DNA from: Cohaesibacter gelatinilyticus
Lineage (GTDB): Bacteria; Pseudomonadota; Alphaproteobacteria; Rhizobiales; Cohaesibacteraceae
Assembly: GCF_900215605.1 (NCBI RefSeq)
Contig: NZ_OBEL01000001.1
Location: 248,001-312,000, forward strand
Reading direction: 5' to 3'
DNA: 64,000 bases
The first letter of the stretch is position 1, and every line of letters starts with the position of its first letter. Position numbers and translations under genes: made by a program. Below the pieces are notes generated by a model. That model searched no databases. It was given only the letters and a program-made list of their open reading frames with translations, and was not told the origin of the DNA. Below are positions 37,207 through 45,274 of this stretch, in pieces.

Positions 37207-37876
37207 GGATATATCTTTCGTTCAGTTTTGCGCCTTGACTGTCTCAATCCCGTTCAAGTGTCATCGGGAGAAACATTGGTGGCACCTATAAGACTTGATC
37301 ACTTCTAGCGCGATCTATTGGAATTAGGAAAAGAAAGATCTGAAGACACCAGATCAAATTCCTTATATCCCGGTCCCTCGCGGGCGTCCGTTAAAGACGC
37401 CGATCACGCGAAGGCCGGGCCAGTAATTCGACCTATCAACCCGCCGGGACGTAAAATTTGTGAACCGGGAAGGGGCGCAAGAAGATAGATGCCCGTCATT
37501 TGCCTATAAGCCTTGGTGTGCATGTTTGCAGTCATCCTCTTCGGATGGCCTTGCCATATCTGCGCGGACATTAATTCAACAAAAACCCAAGGGCAACCCC
37601 AGTATCAAGGATAATGGGCGGGCAAAAGCTGGAGAAAGGGAAATAGATAAAAATTACCTGCTATCAGTTGAGTGAAGAGACAGGTGATGTCCCAAAAGCT
37701 GTCTGCAAGGCACCATTAGGTGTTGGCAATAGTAGGGATGAAGGTGGGAACTGCTGTTGAAGGTGGTTATATTGCTCATCAGGGCGAGGTCAGAGCGCCC
37801 GATCTTGAAATAATGCCTGATTGATGAACAAGGAGAGGGGGAGAGAGAAATTACCCTCTCTTATAATATATTGCGT
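37207..37876. other. Intergenic region upstream of ileS with a long hairpin
   Basis: No gene is evident; the 71-codon plus frame near 37460-37675 has no features. A 51-base hairpin lies at 37369-37419, roughly 160 bases before the ileS start on the minus strand, and could be in the ileS leader. The left end of the next gene carries a 16-bp tandem duplication at 37861-37892. Confidence 0.5.
37369..37419. repeat. Long imperfect hairpin, possible relative of the array family
   Basis: Arms pair as CCCGG / CCGGG, then CGCG / CGCG, then GGCGTC (37383-37388) / GACGCC (37396-37401), with an internal loop. On the minus strand nearby text GTTGATAGGTCG recalls the array linker CCGATAGGTGACC, a weak match. 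Confidence 0.45.
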
Positions 37877-38512
37877 TTATAATATATTGCGTTCTTTTCG
37901 TTGCTTGGTCAGCTCATCCAGCAACAGAGAGAAGCTATCAAGTGGCCAGGTGATAACTCTACGACCACTTGCTTCGGGTAAATCCAGCTCCAATGCATCG
38001 CCTTCACGCCAATCGGCTAGAATGATTTCGGCAGCTTGTCCTTTGATCTTGCAGCTGTTGCCGCTGCAATCCCCCAAAGACATGATCTTCGCTTCACCAT
38101 TCTTACCGCGAATGGTTGCTTTGACGTCGGAAAAATCCAGGTCTGCTTCAAGATTGAACAGCAATTGCGGAATTCTTGATCCCGTGCTTTCTTTTTCATA
38201 GGTCAGATGCAAGATGGCAGCACGAAAATTCGGGTCTGGGCTGTAAACATCGACCAACTGGCCATAACAACGCGCTTGCGCCTCGCCTGAAGCTTTGTCA
38301 CAGGTCAGATCCCAGGCACCATCATAGCTTTTGTAAAATTCGGTATTTCGGCTTTCCAGTTTTTGTCCGAAGAGTGAGAAACCGCCAGCAGCGAAGAAAC
38401 CACCGCCCGCCACAAAAAGGCCAGCCAATGCCAAAAGCCAGCTTTTCCGCAAGCGATAAGGCACAGAACGAGAGGGAGGGCCGGAGGGTTTTGGCGAATT
38501 GGCGATAGTCAT
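37877..38512 (-). CDS. Membrane-anchored periplasmic protein, IalB-like?
   Basis: A 211-residue protein with one membrane segment (about residues 25-45: SWLLALAGLFVAGGGFFAAGGF) and a periplasmic domain. Paired cysteines (WDLTCDKASGEAQARCYGQLV and GDCSGNSCKIKG) recall the invasion-associated locus B (IalB) family, but I cannot be sure. It lies between ribF and ileS on the same strand. The ATG at 38512 has AAGGA seven bases upstream. Its last codons and stop are repeated in the 16-bp tandem duplication. Confidence 0.68.
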   Translation of the reverse strand: MTIANSPKPSGPPSRSVPYRLRKSWLLALAGLFVAGGGFFAAGGFSLFGQKLESRNTEFYKSYDGAWDLTCDKASGEAQARCYGQLVDVYSPDPNFRAAILHLTYEKESTGSRIPQLLFNLEADLDFSDVKATIRGKNGEAKIMSLGDCSGNSCKIKGQAAEIILADWREGDALELDLPEASGRRVITWPLDSFSLLLDELTKQRKERNIL

Positions 38513-38649
38513 GGGTTTAGTCCTTGAAAGCAACAGCAATGGTTGCTCTACGGATAGTCAAACCGTGACAAAAAAGGAAATCACCTTCGAAAACAAAAAT
38601 GTGAGCAGATGAGAGAAAACGCCATTGAACAATTTGGCTTGATGGATTT

Positions 38650-39654
38650 TCAATCGTTTGAGATCCCACCCCATAAGGTTGTTTCCAAAGGACTAAGAGC
38701 TGCCGCATCAGACAGAATGGCTCTAGCTTGCGCACTATCTTCATCCATCTGCAGGATCAGCGTATCCAGACTGTCGAATTTTTCTTCCCCACGCAGATAG
38801 TGATACAGTGCAACACGAACGCTTTCATCATAAAGATCATCTTCAAAATCAAAGACATGAACTTCGAAGATTGGAGCGCCATTGTCAAAGGTCGGACGTC
38901 GACCATAACTGGCAACTCCGTCGTGAACTTGGCCATTGGATCGCATCAAACGTACCGCATAGACACCTTCTTTAAGACGACTATTGTCCGCCAGTTTCAG
39001 ATTGGCAGTCGGATACCCCAGTTTGCGGCCATTCTTTTCTCCATGAACAACGGTGGAGGTAAAGAAATAGCGATAACCCAACAATCGGTTGGCCGGATGG
39101 GTTGCTCCATCTTCCAGGGCTTGACGAATGCGTGTGGAGGAAACAGCATCGCCGGTGCGGTCAGCCTTCATATCAACGATCTTGACGCCAAAGCCGTGCT
39201 TATGTCCCTGCTCACGCAGAAAATCCGGGCTTCCTTTACGATCTTTGCCAAAGTGAAAGTCGTAACCGGAAATGACTTCACGGGCGTCTAGCGCCTTGAT
39301 CAACATATCTTCAATAAAAGACTCTGCTGATTGGCTGGCAAACTCTTTGGTAAAATGAAGCGAAATCATGCCGTCGAAACCCAAAGCTTCGGCCAGCAAA
39401 GCTTTCTCATCATGAGGTGTCAGTCGAAAAACCGGATTGTCGGGGCGAAAAACACTGCGTGGATGGGGTTCAAATGTCAGCATGATTGCCTTGACGCCCA
39501 ACTTGCGCGCTTCTACCAGGGCATCTTCCAGAACCGCCTGATGCCCTTTATGCATGCCATCAAAATTGCCGATAGCCACCACGCCACCACGGACCGAGTC
39601 AGGTAAGGGGAAAACAGGCTGTTTCAAATCGACAAACGTGTGGGCAGACGCCAT
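38650..39654 (-). CDS. ribF: Bifunctional riboflavin kinase / FAD synthetase
   Basis: Makes FMN and FAD from riboflavin. The 334-residue protein has the nucleotidyltransferase N-terminal domain (IGNFDGMHKGH at 28-38, FEPHPRSVF, GYDFHFGKDRKG, SSTRIRQAL) and the flavokinase C-terminal domain (GEKNGRKLGYPTANL, GVASYGRRPTF, FDFEDDLYDESVRV). It heads the minus-strand run that continues to ileS and lspA, a common alphaproteobacterial order. Confidence 0.96.
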   Translation of the reverse strand: MASAHTFVDLKQPVFPLPDSVRGGVVAIGNFDGMHKGHQAVLEDALVEARKLGVKAIMLTFEPHPRSVFRPDNPVFRLTPHDEKALLAEALGFDGMISLHFTKEFASQSAESFIEDMLIKALDAREVISGYDFHFGKDRKGSPDFLREQGHKHGFGVKIVDMKADRTGDAVSSTRIRQALEDGATHPANRLLGYRYFFTSTVVHGEKNGRKLGYPTANLKLADNSRLKEGVYAVRLMRSNGQVHDGVASYGRRPTFDNGAPIFEVHVFDFEDDLYDESVRVALYHYLRGEEKFDSLDTLILQMDEDSAQARAILSDAAALSPLETTLWGGISND

Positions 39655-39996
39655 TGGCCGGAGCTCCCAGGCAAAGACATAAGGGGTTGGAAATATGTGG
39701 CGCGACGTTGCCCAAAAGCAACGATAAGGTCAAGATATTTTCTGATACAGAACAACTATCCCCCGCCAATCTGGCATTTGCTGCCTTTATCTCATGATTC
39801 AACCTCAAACGGATCAACGATACAGCTAAATAGCGAGCGTCTTTTCACTATACAATTTGGTGAAGACAGGATAGGGTCGCCTTATCAAATAATCTGACAC
39901 ATCTATGCGATTATGGCGTCTGCTTCTTCCAGGATTATTCCTGAGCATTCCCCCAGATCAAAAAGTTGCGTCGGATCTCCATGACTTGGTGAGACT
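39655..39996. other. Divergent promoter region between ribF and the second MATE gene
   Basis: No gene. A small palindrome CAGGA-TTAT-TCCTG lies at 39932-39945, about 50 bases before the MATE start. I cannot assign promoter boxes. Confidence 0.45.
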
Positions 39997-41442
39997 ATGC
40001 ATAAGAGTGAAAACCAGAGGCCTGATGGCGTCGATGGTGGTACGGATATTGCCAATGGTGATGCTGCGATTGGAAGGTCGCAAGACACCCTGAGCTGGGG
40101 ACAGGAATTCAAGGCAACCTTCATGCTTGCCTTGCCTTTGGTGCTGACCCAGTTAGCCCAAATGGCCTATTTTACGACTGATGTGATCATGATGGGATGG
40201 CTCGGAAAAGATGCTCTGGCTGCCGGATCACTTGCGACGGCCCTGCTTCATCCAATCCAGCTTTTCGGGATTGGCGCGCTAACAGCTGTCGCGCCCATGG
40301 CGGCGCAGGCCATAGGTGCCAAGGACTATACCTCGGTGCGCAGAACAGCCCGTCAAGGGCTGTGGCTCACCATCATTCTCGGCGCTTTACTCATTTTCTT
40401 GCTGTTTCAAAGTGAATGGATTTTTGCTCAAGTGGGGCAGGAAAAAGAGATCTATCTCCAATCCTCGTCCTATCTTTATTATGCGTCCTGGAGCCTGTTT
40501 CCCGCTCTGGGAATTGTAGCTTTGCGTGGTATGGTCAACGCCCATAGCGAAGCAGCCATCATTCTCTGGATCACTATCACCGGCATATTCATAAATGCTT
40601 TGGGCAATTATGCGCTGATGTTCGGCAATTTTGGTTTCCCCAAGCTGGAGTTGGTCGGAGCCGGGATATCTACCTCCTTCGTAAATCTTGTGGGTTTCAC
40701 GCTGTTGATCAGCTATGTCGCTGTCAGCAAGACCTATAGTTCTTATAATCTCTTCACGAATTTTTGGCGTCCCGATTGGCCACGCTTCATGGAGCTGTTG
40801 AGGGTTGGTGTGCCGATTGGTTTGATGATTACCACCGAAGTAGGCATGTTCTCTGCTGCGACCGCATTGATGGGGTGGTTGGGGCAGGACGCTCTTGCGG
40901 CTCACGCGGTGGCCCTGCAATGTGCAGCGATTGCCTTCATGGTGCCTTTGGGACTTTCACAAGCCACAACCATTCGTGTAGGTCTTGCTCAAGGAAGTCA
41001 TAATCCTTTGGGCGTGAAGAGAGCTGGGTGGATTTCCATCGTTGCTGGAACTGGCTTCATGCTCTTCACCGGTGCACTCTTCATTGTCATGCCGGAAACC
41101 TTGATTGGCTTCTATATTGATAAGAGCAATCCTGCCAACACCATTCCTTTTGCTCTGGCTGTCAGCTATCTAGCTGTTGCAGCTCTATTTCAATTGGTGG
41201 ATGGGGCGCAGGCCATGTCGGCAGCTGCACTGCGTGGTCTTGGTGACACCAAGGTACCCATGATCGTCGGGATCATCGGTTATTGGGGATGTGGCATGGC
41301 CACCAGCTATTATCTTGGCTTTGTATTGGATTGGCAGGGCGTTGGGATCTGGGTTGGCTTGGCGGTCGGGCTGGCCTTTGTCGCTGTGGTGCTTACCTCT
41401 CGCTTCGCCTTGCGAGAGCGCTATGGTCTTCTGCGATATTGA
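39997..41442 (+). CDS. MATE family efflux transporter
   Basis: A second MATE exporter, 481 residues, with about twelve membrane segments and the family signatures QLAQMAYFTTDVIMMGWLGKDALAA in the first half and AATALMGWLGQDALAAHAV in the second; GALTAVAPMAAQAIGAKD and LSQATTIRVGLAQGS are the matching loops. It is closer to NorM than the 2265-3752 protein is. The first ~35 residues are hydrophilic. Start ATG at 39997. Na+- or H+-coupled export of cationic compounds is expected. Confidence 0.92.
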   Translation: MHKSENQRPDGVDGGTDIANGDAAIGRSQDTLSWGQEFKATFMLALPLVLTQLAQMAYFTTDVIMMGWLGKDALAAGSLATALLHPIQLFGIGALTAVAPMAAQAIGAKDYTSVRRTARQGLWLTIILGALLIFLLFQSEWIFAQVGQEKEIYLQSSSYLYYASWSLFPALGIVALRGMVNAHSEAAIILWITITGIFINALGNYALMFGNFGFPKLELVGAGISTSFVNLVGFTLLISYVAVSKTYSSYNLFTNFWRPDWPRFMELLRVGVPIGLMITTEVGMFSAATALMGWLGQDALAAHAVALQCAAIAFMVPLGLSQATTIRVGLAQGSHNPLGVKRAGWISIVAGTGFMLFTGALFIVMPETLIGFYIDKSNPANTIPFALAVSYLAVAALFQLVDGAQAMSAAALRGLGDTKVPMIVGIIGYWGCGMATSYYLGFVLDWQGVGIWVGLAVGLAFVAVVLTSRFALRERYGLLRY

Positions 41443-41463
41443 TCTTTAAGGGGCATGTTTCAA

Positions 41464-41506
41464 AAAATCCCGCCTTGCTGATCTAAAAGTAAGGCGGGAT
41501 TTTTTT
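41464..41506. terminator. Bidirectional rho-independent terminator
   Basis: Perfect 12-base arms AAATCCCGCCTT / AAGGCGGGATTT (41465-41476 / 41491-41502) with A and T runs on both sides, between the converging MATE and MaoC genes. Confidence 0.95.
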
Positions 41507-41524
41507 AAACCTTGCGGAGGTCGA

Positions 41525-41977
41525 TCACTCAGCAGGTTTTTTGACTGCCTTCACCTGAGCTTCACCCTCTAATACAACGGTTTCGCCTACACGAGCCACA
41601 CATGCCAAACGTACCCGGCGGCCCCGATCTATCTTCTCTTCCACTTTGACTTCGATTGTCAGCTCATCGTTTGGTTTGACCGGCGCCTTGAAATTCAGTG
41701 TCTGGCCAATATAGATGGCACCGGGTCCCGGTAAGCGCATTCCCAATATGGCAGAAAACAGGCTGGCGGTATAAAGGCCATGGGCAATACAAGAGCCAAA
41801 TTGGCTGTTTGCGCCATACTCCTTATCTATGTGAATGGGGTTATAGTCTCCGGAAACTGCAGCGAAAGCTGCGATGTCAGCATCTGTTACGCAATGAGTA
41901 AATCTCTCGGTTTGGCCGACGCTCATATCCTCATAATAGACGGTGCGGGCTTCTACGCCGCTCAAAGGAGCTGTCAT
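41525..41977 (-). CDS. MaoC-like (R)-specific enoyl-CoA hydratase
   Basis: A 150-residue hot-dog-fold hydratase of the PhaJ/MaoC type, which hydrates trans-2-enoyl-CoA to (R)-3-hydroxyacyl-CoA and can feed polyhydroxyalkanoate or fatty-acid metabolism. The hydratase 2 motif is present: DADIAAFAAVSGDYNPIHID (catalytic Asp and His), then SCIAHGLYTASLFSAIL. The tail FKAPVKPNDELTIEV is typical. It is the sole gene of its kind here. Confidence 0.92.
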   Translation of the reverse strand: MTAPLSGVEARTVYYEDMSVGQTERFTHCVTDADIAAFAAVSGDYNPIHIDKEYGANSQFGSCIAHGLYTASLFSAILGMRLPGPGAIYIGQTLNFKAPVKPNDELTIEVKVEEKIDRGRRVRLACVARVGETVVLEGEAQVKAVKKPAE

Positions 41978-42542
41978 ATTTTTCTCTTCCCTGTTGAACT
42001 CTCTATTCTGGCGTCACTGGCCAGAACTGAATATGTTGCGTTGCAGCATGGTCAGATTAGGCCGCAGTTCCAAACGCCACAAGTCTTGAGTTGATTAAAT
42101 GAGGCATTCTTTCGAATAAGAAAGAGCGTCAATATGAAGGAATTTGACTGGATTGGTGATTGGTTACTCTCATGGTTTTTTAGACAATCATTTTTATAGA
42201 GCCGCAGCAGATAAGGGTAGAGCAACTCTGCAAGAGGAAATCTTTGTTTCGATCACACTTGTTTTTGGTTAATGAATGTCAAGGTTATCAAAGACTGAAA
42301 AAATCCCTACAAAGCTCTTAAATTTCCCGAAATTTCAGGCTATTTAGCCCAAAAACGAGACATTTTTACATAAAGGCCAGTTTTCTTGATTGTGGCAATT
42401 AACCGCTTTTTTAACTCCTTAGGCTAGATTGAGGCTTGGGTGACAGGAGGCCGAAAGAGCTGACAACCCAGTAAGATCTATGACAATAAATAGGTGAAAA
42501 CCCGTAATTAAGCGGGACACAGTGTGAGTTTGGAGTGAACTT
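41978..42542. promoter_or_regulatory. Intergenic region before cheY with a CtrA-like site
   Basis: No gene. TTAA (42399-42402) and TTAA (42411-42414) are separated by eight bases; the CtrA consensus has seven, so it is an imperfect match. The lower part contains CAGGAGG and an AT-rich leader. Confidence 0.4.
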
Positions 42543-42926
42543 ATGGCCCTCGATCTTTCTATGCCGGTACTGGTAGTGGATGACTACAAAACCATGATCC
42601 GGATTATCAAGAACCTGCTCAAGCAGTTGGGTTTTGAAGATGTTGATGATGCTGCAGATGGCACCGAAGCCTTGGCCAAGATGCAGGATCGTCGCTACGG
42701 TTTGGTTATTTCCGATTGGAATATGGAACCAATGACTGGTTATGAACTGCTCAAGCAGGTTCGTTCAAGTGAAAGTCTGTCCAAGACACCATTCATTATG
42801 GTGACCGCAGAATCCAAAACCGAGAACGTGATTGCAGCGAAAAAGGCTGGTGTGAACAATTACATCGTGAAGCCGTTCAACGCAGCAACCCTGAAAACCA
42901 AGATTGATGCCGTCTTTGACAGCTAG
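42543..42926 (+). CDS. CheY-like response regulator
   Basis: A single-domain receiver of 127 residues with the CheY residues: Asp13-Asp14, phospho-acceptor Asp58 in ISDWNMEP, Thr88 in MVTAES, and Lys110 in YIVKPF. The pattern is very close to the CheY of flagellar switching in alphaproteobacteria. It precedes the CheZ-like gene, its likely phosphatase. Confidence 0.93.
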   Translation: MALDLSMPVLVVDDYKTMIRIIKNLLKQLGFEDVDDAADGTEALAKMQDRRYGLVISDWNMEPMTGYELLKQVRSSESLSKTPFIMVTAESKTENVIAAKKAGVNNYIVKPFNAATLKTKIDAVFDS

Positions 42927-42970
42927 GTCTTGAGGGTCATATTGCCAGACAATATGAACGGGCCACAGCT

Positions 42971-42990
42971 CCGGGCATGAAAATGCCCGG
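42971..42990 (+). terminator. GAAA-tetraloop hairpin after cheY
   Basis: CCGGGCAT-GAAA-ATGCCCGG. There is no T run, so it may be a processing or stability element of the cheY transcript. Confidence 0.4.
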
Positions 42991-43268
42991 TTGGCTGGCT
43001 GATATTCGGTATGGGTAAATGCCGATGATCACTTGCAGGATGAGGCGACCCATGCGCCTTTCTCGCATGATTGGCCCCACTATTTGGTCAGGCCGTCTGT
43101 CATGTCCAAGACATGCAGGAAGCCATTGGCATTGATGAGCACTTGATGAATATCGAATCGCAAGGCTGTACGCCTTGAGATGTGGATCACGCATATCTGC
43201 ATAAAGAATGATAAAGACCGCTATAAGTGGCGATAAATCAGCTAACTGGAAGAACTGGGGTAGACAAC
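42991..43268. other. Intergenic stretch between cheY and the cheZ-like gene
   Basis: Together with the hairpin before it, about 340 bases without a gene. I see no clear promoter; GGGG lies shortly before the cheZ-like ATG. Confidence 0.4.
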
Positions 43269-43991
43269 ATGGCACAGAGCGAAAATTTGGCTGCAAAGAC
43301 AAATATTGAGCAGATCGTCAAATATCTTGAGCAGAACAAGACGGATGATGTCTCGCTAACCGACATCATGTCCTTGGCTGAAGTGATGGCGAAGAGTCTG
43401 GATGCCCATGTTGAGGCAATTGATCAACACGCCTATTCTGAGTTTTCTGCAATAGCTGCAGAAATCACCAGCATGAAACAGGAAATTGCTGCCCTTTGTC
43501 CAACAGACATGCGCAACAACTCCATTCCTGATGCCGGGCGTGAGCTTGATGCAGTGGTGGATGCTACTGAAAATGCGACCAATACAATCATGGGCGCTGC
43601 AGAAGAGATCATGTGTGCCGATCCTTCCGATGCGGATGCCTATTCTACACTGGTGAACGACAAGATTATCGAGATTTTTGAAGCCTGTTCTTTCCAGGAC
43701 ATCACTGGACAGCGTATTTCCAAGGTTGTGCGCACGCTCAATCTGATTGATGAGCGGGTATCAGGCTTCATTGAGCGCCTTAAGGTACAAGACCTTGATG
43801 CCCCGCAGATGGAAGAAACCGAAGAAGAGCGCCGCCGTCGCGAATTAATTCTGCATGGCCCCCAACACAGCGGGGAAGGTGTCGATCAGAACGATGTTGA
43901 TCAGATGCTCAATGACATGGATTTTGACTCAATTGATGCTGAAGAAGAAAAAAAATCAGATCAGTCAGAAATTGATAATCTATTTGCGTAA
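43269..43991 (+). CDS. cheZ: CheZ-like protein phosphatase of CheY-P
   Basis: A 240-residue acidic, helical protein. The phosphatase signature is seen as EACSFQDITGQRISKVV (140-154), the counterpart of the CheZ DFQDLTGQ helix. The C-terminal 35 residues contain two FliM/CheZ-like CheY-binding peptides, DQNDVDQMLND (206-216) and DQSEIDNLFA (231-240). It dephosphorylates CheY-P to reset the flagellar motor. The ATG at 43269 is chosen because similarity starts there; the frame is open from 43227. cheY lies upstream and a PAS-like gene downstream. Confidence 0.9.
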   Translation: MAQSENLAAKTNIEQIVKYLEQNKTDDVSLTDIMSLAEVMAKSLDAHVEAIDQHAYSEFSAIAAEITSMKQEIAALCPTDMRNNSIPDAGRELDAVVDATENATNTIMGAAEEIMCADPSDADAYSTLVNDKIIEIFEACSFQDITGQRISKVVRTLNLIDERVSGFIERLKVQDLDAPQMEETEEERRRRELILHGPQHSGEGVDQNDVDQMLNDMDFDSIDAEEEKKSDQSEIDNLFA

Positions 43992-44075
43992 AGGTGAACG
44001 AAATCAACCTGTCGGTGGCAGATATATTTATTTGCAACTTATCTGAACTGATCCACGCAGGCGGGCAATCTCGTT

Positions 44076-44948
44076 TTGAGGGCGGCCAAGGATTTGGTTG
44101 CCAAGTGGGGTGAGGACAGTATTGTGGGTTTCGGATTCTCCATTACCGAAGATCTCAAAAAGCATATGTCGGATGAGAAATTTCTTGTCGCATATGATGC
44201 CTGGATGTCATGGAAAAGGGAGCAAGGCAAGCTCCCTGAAATCGGCGGCATGGAATTGGCCGAAATCCAGCTTACACGCAATCAGCAAGCACGTTTTTCC
44301 ATAGATGAGCGCGGAGAATGGTTCTGTACGGACTTTGCTCCTGGGATGGTAGATTTTACGGGCTTTTCTCTAGCTGGCCAGACATTGAAAAGTGGTGGTG
44401 AGGCATTTGCCAAAGTTCACATAGACAATTGTGAATTGGCAATGAGCAAACAACTGCCGGTCTATACAACATTCAAAGCTATCAAGGCCGTGCATGTAGC
44501 TCTTTGGGAAGTGCTTTACCTGCCGGTTCGCTCGACCGACATCAATGAAGACGAAGTGATTGCCATCCTTCAACCTGTTGTCTATCGGCAGAATTATCTC
44601 GAAGAACTCCTAAATGCTCTGCCTCACGGACTGATGACTGTGGTGAGGCACCCGGTTGATGGACAAAGAGAACAACAATTCCAGGTTATTGAATGCAATC
44701 GTCCCATGTCCAATATGATGCGTAAACGCATGCGTGACATCGTGGGGATCGATTTGCCAACGCTTTGGCCAGAGGCTGATCAAGAGGCGTTGGAACAAGT
44801 TATGGTCTCTGTTCTGGATGATGGAATCGCCCGCAATTTCAACGCGTACTACACCTTGGATAGTGAAGTCAGAAACTGTGAAAGCCGTATTACTCAATCT
44901 CCATGGGGATTGACCGTCTATACTTGGGATACGGGACCGCAGGACTAA
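44076..44948 (+). CDS. PAS-domain-like protein downstream of cheZ
   Basis: A protein of about 290 residues that I do not fully recognise. The C-terminal half (EELLNALPHGLMTVVRHPV..., RMRDIVGIDLPTLWPEAD, ESRITQSPWGLTVYTWDT) resembles a PAS sensory domain; the N-terminal half (KHMSDEKFLVAYDAWMSWKREQGKLPEI) is helical. The frame has no ATG at its beginning and starts at a TTG at 44076; ATG codons are found only from about residue 31. It follows cheY and cheZ and may share their operon, so a role in the chemotaxis or motility pathway is inferred. Confidence 0.65.
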   Translation: MRAAKDLVAKWGEDSIVGFGFSITEDLKKHMSDEKFLVAYDAWMSWKREQGKLPEIGGMELAEIQLTRNQQARFSIDERGEWFCTDFAPGMVDFTGFSLAGQTLKSGGEAFAKVHIDNCELAMSKQLPVYTTFKAIKAVHVALWEVLYLPVRSTDINEDEVIAILQPVVYRQNYLEELLNALPHGLMTVVRHPVDGQREQQFQVIECNRPMSNMMRKRMRDIVGIDLPTLWPEADQEALEQVMVSVLDDGIARNFNAYYTLDSEVRNCESRITQSPWGLTVYTWDTGPQD

Positions 44949-45016
44949 TGGTTCAAGGTTATACAATAGCTATGTCGAATTGCTGCTCAAGGTATCAAAG
45001 CCAGAGATTGATAATG

Positions 45017-45049
45017 AAAAACCCGGTACTTTTGAGAGACCGGGTTTCA
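45017..45049. terminator. Bidirectional terminator
   Basis: Stem AAACCCGGT / ACCGGGTTT (45019-45027 / 45039-45047) between the PAS-like and ETF-QO genes. Confidence 0.8.
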
Positions 45050-45090
45050 TTGTGGTGAGCAATCAATCAAACAGGTGCCGTTTTCACCCA

Positions 45091-45169
45091 TACGTCCAGA
45101 TAATCTGGCCCAGTCATGCCTTCCGGCGTGTCCAAGTGATGTCGCCGTTTGGATCCTCGATGTCATAAG
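45091..45169 (-). pseudogene. Remnant copy of the ETF-QO gene end
   Basis: Matches the gene end at 45278-45357 along about 79 bases. On the minus strand it encodes DIEDPNGDITWT, against DIKDPNGNITWT in the intact gene, and then shifts frame to GMTGPDYLDVW, against GMGGPNYPNM. Confidence 0.75.
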
Positions 45170-45256
45170 ATACGCCATGATGCCGTGGCACCATGGCCAG
45201 CGTATCGACGAGAAAGATACGCCATGATGCCGTGGCATCATGACTAGCGTATCGAC
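45170..45256. repeat. Two tandem ~40-base palindromes
   Basis: Both copies start GATACGCCATGATGCCGTGG and end GCGTATCGAC. The second reads almost perfectly as its own reverse complement: GATACGC...CATGATGCC / GGCATCATG...GCGTATC. They lie exactly between the remnant and the intact ETF-QO end. Confidence 0.85.
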
Positions 45257-45274
45257 AGGCAAACAGTGACATCC

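Larger units (their letters stand above)
44949..45274. other. Intergenic region with terminator, ETF-QO tail remnant and tandem palindromes
   Basis: Contains a bidirectional terminator (45017-45049), a second, decayed copy of the ETF-QO C-terminal coding end (about 45091-45169), and two tandem ~40-base palindromes (about 45170-45256). No intact gene. Confidence 0.7.

Noticed and set aside
37460-37675. 71-codon plus-strand open frame upstream of ileS
   Set aside because: Low-complexity composition with no start signal or similarity.
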